From contig NC_083338.1 of assembly GCF_019175385.1 (NCBI RefSeq), forward strand, positions 93,951,777 to 94,015,776: DNA of 64,000 bases. Reading direction: 5' to 3'. Under the pieces are notes generated by a model that was not told where the DNA came from, made no database searches, and saw only the letters and a program-made list of their open reading frames with translations. The stretch comes from Lycium barbarum. Lineage: Eukaryota > Streptophyta > Magnoliopsida > Solanales > Solanaceae. A program made the translations under genes and the position numbers. Of the stretch, positions 59,864 to 64,000 are shown in pieces; position 1 is the stretch's first letter; each line of letters starts with the position of its first letter.

Positions 59864-60600
59864 TCATCCTAAGCAACCTCTTGGTAAATAATCATACAAT
59901 TTTTTTGATGATCTTAGGGTGTCTGAAAATTTCCTAGCCAATTGTGATAAATGTCAGAACACGCAGCTCTGTGAACAATAACACCATTTTCTCCTCTTTG
60001 CTATGATAACAAGGTTCTGCAAAGCCACTGCATTCTTTAGTAGAAACTTCGAAAGTTCAAAAAGCTTACAAAAGCTTGATTCAGACCAATCCTTCAAACA
60101 TTCTCTTAGGCAGCTCGGCAAATTGATGTTATCCACTTCGGCAAAATAACTTAGCTCAAACTAGCAGGAGGAGGAATCATTAAACTGGAACAAAGAATAT
60201 AATCAGTATCCAAAGTAGGTCTACCTAGACCATTTAATTATTTGGTTCTACAAACAAAATATTCTGAATGATATTATATTTGCCTTCTCCTTAAGAAACT
60301 CCTTTTGAGGGGGAAAGGTGGGGTTGCGTTGTTCAAAAAATTTAATGAATGATAAATCGAGAGAAAGTACCACCTGGGTTCCCATGAGTATGTTGAGTGA
60401 CTCTAAAAGAGGCGATGTGTGCAAAAGATTGGCTATTCCATAGAGATTATGCTCCAATACATGAAACTTTAGAGTTAGACATTTGCATCTCAATTCTGGA
60501 AGCATCACTCCTTCAAGTTTCATCATGAACACGATCTGATGAAATAATCTCAAAGAAGTCACAAGTATTTCCAACAAACATCTAATAATTCAAAGATAGT
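59864..60600 (-). pseudogene. F-box/LRR/FBD protein gene remnant
   Basis: Minus strand, two exon-like pieces. 60248-60580 codes for an LRR segment: MMKLEGVMLPELRCKCLTLK, LEHNLYGIANLLHTSPLLES, LNI. 59864-60136 codes for the FBD-type end: LPSCLRECLKDWSESSFCKL, FELSKFLLKNAVALQNLVII. It is followed by a TGA at 59954-59956 and then, in the same frame, 29 more family-like residues (HLSQLARKFSDTLRSS...) to a stop at 59864. The family normally acts as substrate receptor in SCF ubiquitin ligases. No F-box was found upstream, and an AG acceptor-like site precedes 60580. The missing N-terminus and internal stop argue for a pseudogene, though a sequencing error or alternative splice at the stop is possible. 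Confidence 0.75.
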
Positions 60601-61096
60601 TGCTTGAAGTTTACAACTGCTTTAGATAGGAATGACTTAAAAAATAAATAGATTACGTAAAAGTGTAGTGCTTAAAATTGATGGTACTAAGATTTATGGA
60701 TCACTCTTTACAATCAGATTGGGGTAACTGGATTCCATCCCTTCATTTAATGCTTAATTTACCACTTAATTTAGGTAAAAAAAAAAAAGCTTTTGGATCT
60801 AAAAATTAATCAATTTTAAAATGTTTAGTTTCACTTTAACATCAAAATTAACATATATTAAATCTGATACTACAATTTAGATTTGGACGAGGGTATTTAT
60901 ATTTGTCCTGTTTGATATCTGAATAATAAAGGATTAAAAATCAAATCACAAATGAATAGAACATCCTCAACTAAATTAAAGGAAATCATGAAGAGATGAA
61001 CCGAAGTATTTGCAAGAGATAGTTCATTCAAACACCAAGGAATAAATGAACATTACATCATTGAATAAAGAAAATAAAGTGAATAGAAAAACTTAC
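60601..61096 (-). other. Probable intron or eroded part of the FBD gene
   Basis: AT-rich, no conserved coding sequence. Lies between the GTAAGT donor at 61091-61096 and the LRR exon. Confidence 0.35.
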
Positions 61097-61224
61097 AAAC
61101 TCGGTGATTCATTGAATCAATTGATCTGAAGAATCCATGAGGAGGATTCTTCTTGGAAATTGGTTTCATCATCATCATCGTCGTCGTCGCCATCCTTTTC
61201 TTCATTGTTGTGAACTCCGTTCAT
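61097..61224 (-). CDS. Possible first exon upstream of the FBD remnant
   Basis: Two overlapping frames. One from the ATG at 61222-61224 gives a 35-residue acidic peptide (MNGVHNNEEKDGDDDDDDDE...) ending at 61117. The other, from the ATG at 61203-61205 (MKKRMATTTMMMMKPISKKN...), stays open to a perfect GTAAGT donor at 61091-61096. A TATA box lies 50-56 bp upstream. The strand and position suit a first exon of the FBD gene, but no F-box is present, so the link is inference. Confidence 0.35.
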
Positions 61225-61273
61225 CTAACCCACAGTAGGTTGAGTTGAGAATGAAAGGATTAGTAAAGCATCA

Positions 61274-61280
61274 TTATATA
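61274..61280 (-). promoter_or_regulatory. TATA box upstream of the possible first exon
   Basis: TATATAA on the minus strand, about 50 bp before the ATG at 61224. CCCTCC precedes it. Confidence 0.45.
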
Positions 61281-61299
61281 GGAGGGGATTAGGGTTTTC

Positions 61300-62330
61300 C
61301 AAGAGTTGGTAAAAAATTTCTTAAAATCTAATTTACTCCCTACTTTTATACAAATATCAAAATTGGGCTCTTTATATTTATGAAACTGTACTATTATGCA
61401 CTTTACTCCTCATTTACTATTTGATTAAATGAAACAACTTAAAAAGAAATATAGCAACATAGGAAGGTCTAAAAAGGAAAAGAAGTTGCACTTAAAATAC
61501 AATATCACCATTACCCTCGTTTACTCGTTGAAAATACATTTCCACTTGAAAAAAATAAAGACAACCTTAGAATAACATTAACATCGCTTTGGAAGTTTGC
61601 ATGTTGAATCTGATTTAAAAGTTAGCATGCCACAACAATTGAAACAAACAAATACAACTAGCATGAGCTTTTTAATAAAAGGTAATTACTTAAAAAAATT
61701 GAGTTTCAAAAAACATTAAGAAAATTTAGAGTAATAGAAAATGAAAGTATACTTTGACAAATATAACTAGATATATCTACTATAATAGGGAAAACTTATC
61801 AAAGCTTAATCCAAAATTGTTAAAAGCATTTAATGGAGTTCTAAAATTAGTAAAAAATAATTTCCTTGCTTTCGTTTTGTTTAGTAAATTAAGCTTCCCA
61901 CAATGGGGGTTTATTACTTGATAGATTAAAAGGATACAATGAGGGGGACAAAACTTAAACTCATAAATACAAAGCTAGAGTGAAAAAGCTCACACTTATA
62001 GTTTGATCTATCAAAAACTTAGAAAGGTTGTTTTCCTTGTAATTTATCTTCTCTTAGAATGAGAAGAAACTAAGGCAAAATTTTAATAAATAGGTAAAAT
62101 TGAAATTAAACTCTTTTTTACCTATAAAGAATGTTTAGTAAGAACTGACTATTAGATAAGAAAAAAAATTAGGTATTTATAGTTAATAGACAGAAGCTTG
62201 TAAGGAGTTAAGACAAGACGTTTTAACTCTCTCAATTTTCTAAGTGTTCAATTGTTTACTTTTCTTATATATTTTCCTTCGATCATTATTATTTTACTCC
62301 TTCTATTTAGGAATACGTTTTAGGACTCAT
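61300..62330. other. AT-rich intergenic DNA, nothing recognised
   Basis: No coding frame, LTR terminus or RNA gene seen. Confidence 0.5.
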
Positions 62331-62489
62331 TAAATCTCTTCCAATCACATTTGGTAGAATTTTAGAAGTATGAATGGTGATATATTAATACTGTAAGACG
62401 AGCAATTGAGTTTTCGAATACATAAATCTCTTCCAATCACATTTGGTAGAATTTTAGAAGTATGAACGAGCAATTGAGTTTTCGAATAT
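62331..62489. repeat. 92-bp tandem duplication with internal deletion
   Basis: TAAATCTCTTCCAATCACAT starts at 62331 and again at 62423. The second copy lacks about 25 bp (TGGTGATATATTAATACTGT...) before CGAGCAATTGAGTTTTCG. An (AT)n of about 20 bp follows. Confidence 0.93.
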
Positions 62490-62595
62490 ATATATATATA
62501 TATATATATTTAAAGATAGGCATAGACAAGATGATGTGACACCTCTCTATGACCAACATTCCAATTTATCTTTTTGCTTCTTTTTTTGCCTTTTT

Positions 62596-63312
62596 TCTAA
62601 TTATAAAATGAAAAACTCTTATTGTATTTCAATTATTCTATTTAATAATGGAGGATTGAAAAGACACGTTACAATTGAAGTTAAGTAGACAGGAAACTTG
62701 GCACTATTAGGATAGATCGTGTGTTGAAGAGCGGAGTGTGAGCAGTTAATTAATTAACGTTTTTATACATGGAAATAGAGTAATGGAAAAATTAAAGATG
62801 GTAGAAACTAGAAACTCGACACTATTCTAATTCTAATATGGATAATAATTAATTTGCTGAGTGTGGAGGAAATAAACGGCAGGTGTTATGACAAGCTTTA
62901 ATTGTAATAAAAAAAAATTCTATTTTGGCCGAGAATAAGGAGAGAAAGAGTTGTGCAAGTTATGGATGTAGGTTGTATAACAGCGTGTGGTTATTGGGTC
63001 TTCCATATATCCAAGGAAATTTTCAAGACATAAAAAGAGTGATTTCATTAGAAAATCTATTCAATACATAGCAACAAGGTTTTTTTATGAAATTTTTATA
63101 GCCTTCAAAATGGTGGCGCTAAAAAATTTCATTACCATTCCACTAATGCTTTTGTGTGTATAATCGTCACGAGAACACATTGCGGTTATTTGGTGAATGC
63201 AATCTGCCTTTGTATTCTCTTCTCTTTTTTTTCTTTTTGCGTATCTTCACTTACCAAAAAATTAAGCTAAGATTCCATATTAGAAAGGTGAAAAGTGTTG
63301 AAAGAATATTGT
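62596..63312. repeat. Direct duplication, copy 2
   Basis: Matches 58046-58985 in the same orientation. It lacks about 210 bp between ATGGTGGCGCTA and AAAAAATTTC (about 63120), and is cut at 63312 by LTR L right after GAATATTGT. Confidence 0.9.
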
Positions 63313-64000
63313 TGTCACGATCCAAACAGCCGTGAGTGGCACCCACACAAATTCCCTAGTGAGCGAACCATGTACTTAACCATAAATGTCTGAAATGAAA
63401 TAGACATCTAAAATAGGAAAGATCTTCAGGCGGCCTGGCATGGATAATAGCTCACCCTTGAATCTGTCGGAATATGGCCTCAGCTAAATATGAGGTTTAG
63501 TAGAAGTCTCCGGATCACAATTTGCACTCAAAAGAATGCAGCAAGGTAGTATCAGTACAAACACTATGTACCGGTAGACATCATAGGCCGATTATGATTA
63601 GTATCATGCATACAATTACAAAATCAATAAAATAGAAAGATAGGCACAACATAACATAATCTCAAGAACTATCAACAGAAATCATCTAACACCGAAATAT
63701 CAGCCAACACAGGGATAAGATAAATCCACACAAATAGAAATCAATGAGAGTAACTCAACCCACGTAATCACCAAACACAATCGTATATCATAAGTTATCT
63801 TAACTCTGTCACATATCCGTACACACATGCTAAATGGTAGTGTTTGACCCATTAGCCATGACTTGCAGGGGACCCATGTTGTCCATGTACCCTCGCTCCG
63901 GAATCTTACCTCGGATCACGAGCCTTAAACTCAGGCCACATCCTCACCTCCTGTCAAATCTGCCTTTTCATATTTATATATATATCTTTCTCATCACAAT
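63313..64000 (-). mobile_element. LTR L, outer part, running off the window
   Basis: Begins TGTCACGATCC at 63313, then a GTGGCACCCAC block and (near 63550) a TACAAACACTATGTACCGG block resembling LTR G (near 55830). It inserted into copy 2 of the duplication. The right part is outside the window. Confidence 0.7.

Noticed and set aside
1..64000. Endogenous pararetrovirus or other integrated plant virus
   Set aside because: All RT-containing sequence is gypsy chromovirus type with integrase, LTRs and initiator-Met primer sites. I saw no movement-protein or coat-protein-like frame.

Overview
The window is plant nuclear DNA, almost certainly from a large, repeat-rich dicot genome. Solanaceae fits best, judged from the LTR style and from an F-box/LRR/FBD gene remnant; the family-level call is inference. 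There is no operon-like structure, no ribosomal RNA or tRNA gene, and no intact protein-coding gene. About nine tenths of the window is nested LTR retrotransposons, mostly Ty3/gypsy chromoviruses of the Tekay (Del) type. The diagnostic features are long 2-4 kb LTRs starting TG and ending CA, primer-binding sites matching initiator tRNA-Met (TGGTATCAGAGC), 5-bp target-site duplications (TSDs), and an integrase with a GPY/F module and a chromodomain-like tail.

Layout. 1-891: end of an LTR (+). 892-2149: leader of an unidentified element whose short reading frame begins at 2057. About 2131-3537: another LTR (+). 3538-4543: unassigned DNA with an 80-bp tandem duplication. 4544-20919: one plus-strand LTR (call it I) split by two insertions, a solo LTR H (5125-8946, TSD ATAAA) and a complete 10-kb Tekay element A on the minus strand (9799-19844, TSD ATCCT). 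20920-22420: primer-binding site and non-coding interior belonging to LTR I. 22421-39960: a minus-strand element C, whose gag is split by a complete non-autonomous element B (22629-34394, TSD CTCAG/CTTAG). The right LTR of B carries a solo LTR A' (30736-33082, TSD GAACC), and the LTR of C carries a solo LTR D (35258-38004, TSD AAACT). C in turn sits inside the pol of a decayed minus-strand element E (39961-46716). 46717-49254 plus 54997 to about 55110: a plus-strand element F coding for a decayed plant putative transposon protein domain, interrupted by solo LTR K' (49255-54996, TSD RCACT), which itself contains solo LTR K (49703-52751, TSD ACGAG). 55110-58045: leader and LTR of a minus-strand element G. 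58046-63312: the only stretch that looks like low-copy host DNA. It holds a broken F-box/LRR/FBD gene on the minus strand, between two direct copies of a 0.7-0.9 kb segment. 63313-64000: start of another LTR (L).

None of the retroelement genes is intact. Element A has three nonsense codons in or just before pol, one in gag, and a frameshift in the protease. E is far more decayed. B carries almost no coding sequence but still has a good primer-binding site and polypurine tract, so it was probably moved by proteins from other elements.

The most interesting signals lie inside the LTRs. Several different LTR families carry, just upstream of the TATA box, an array of short palindromes. Cores differ by family but share ACGGNCCGT or GGTCCGT, and copy number differs even between the two LTRs of one element. 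Farther into the LTR, two adjacent hairpins keep pairing through compensatory base changes, and a GGGGAGATGCTGCC box recurs in nearly every family. These look like a shared, fast-evolving regulatory or RNA-structure module.
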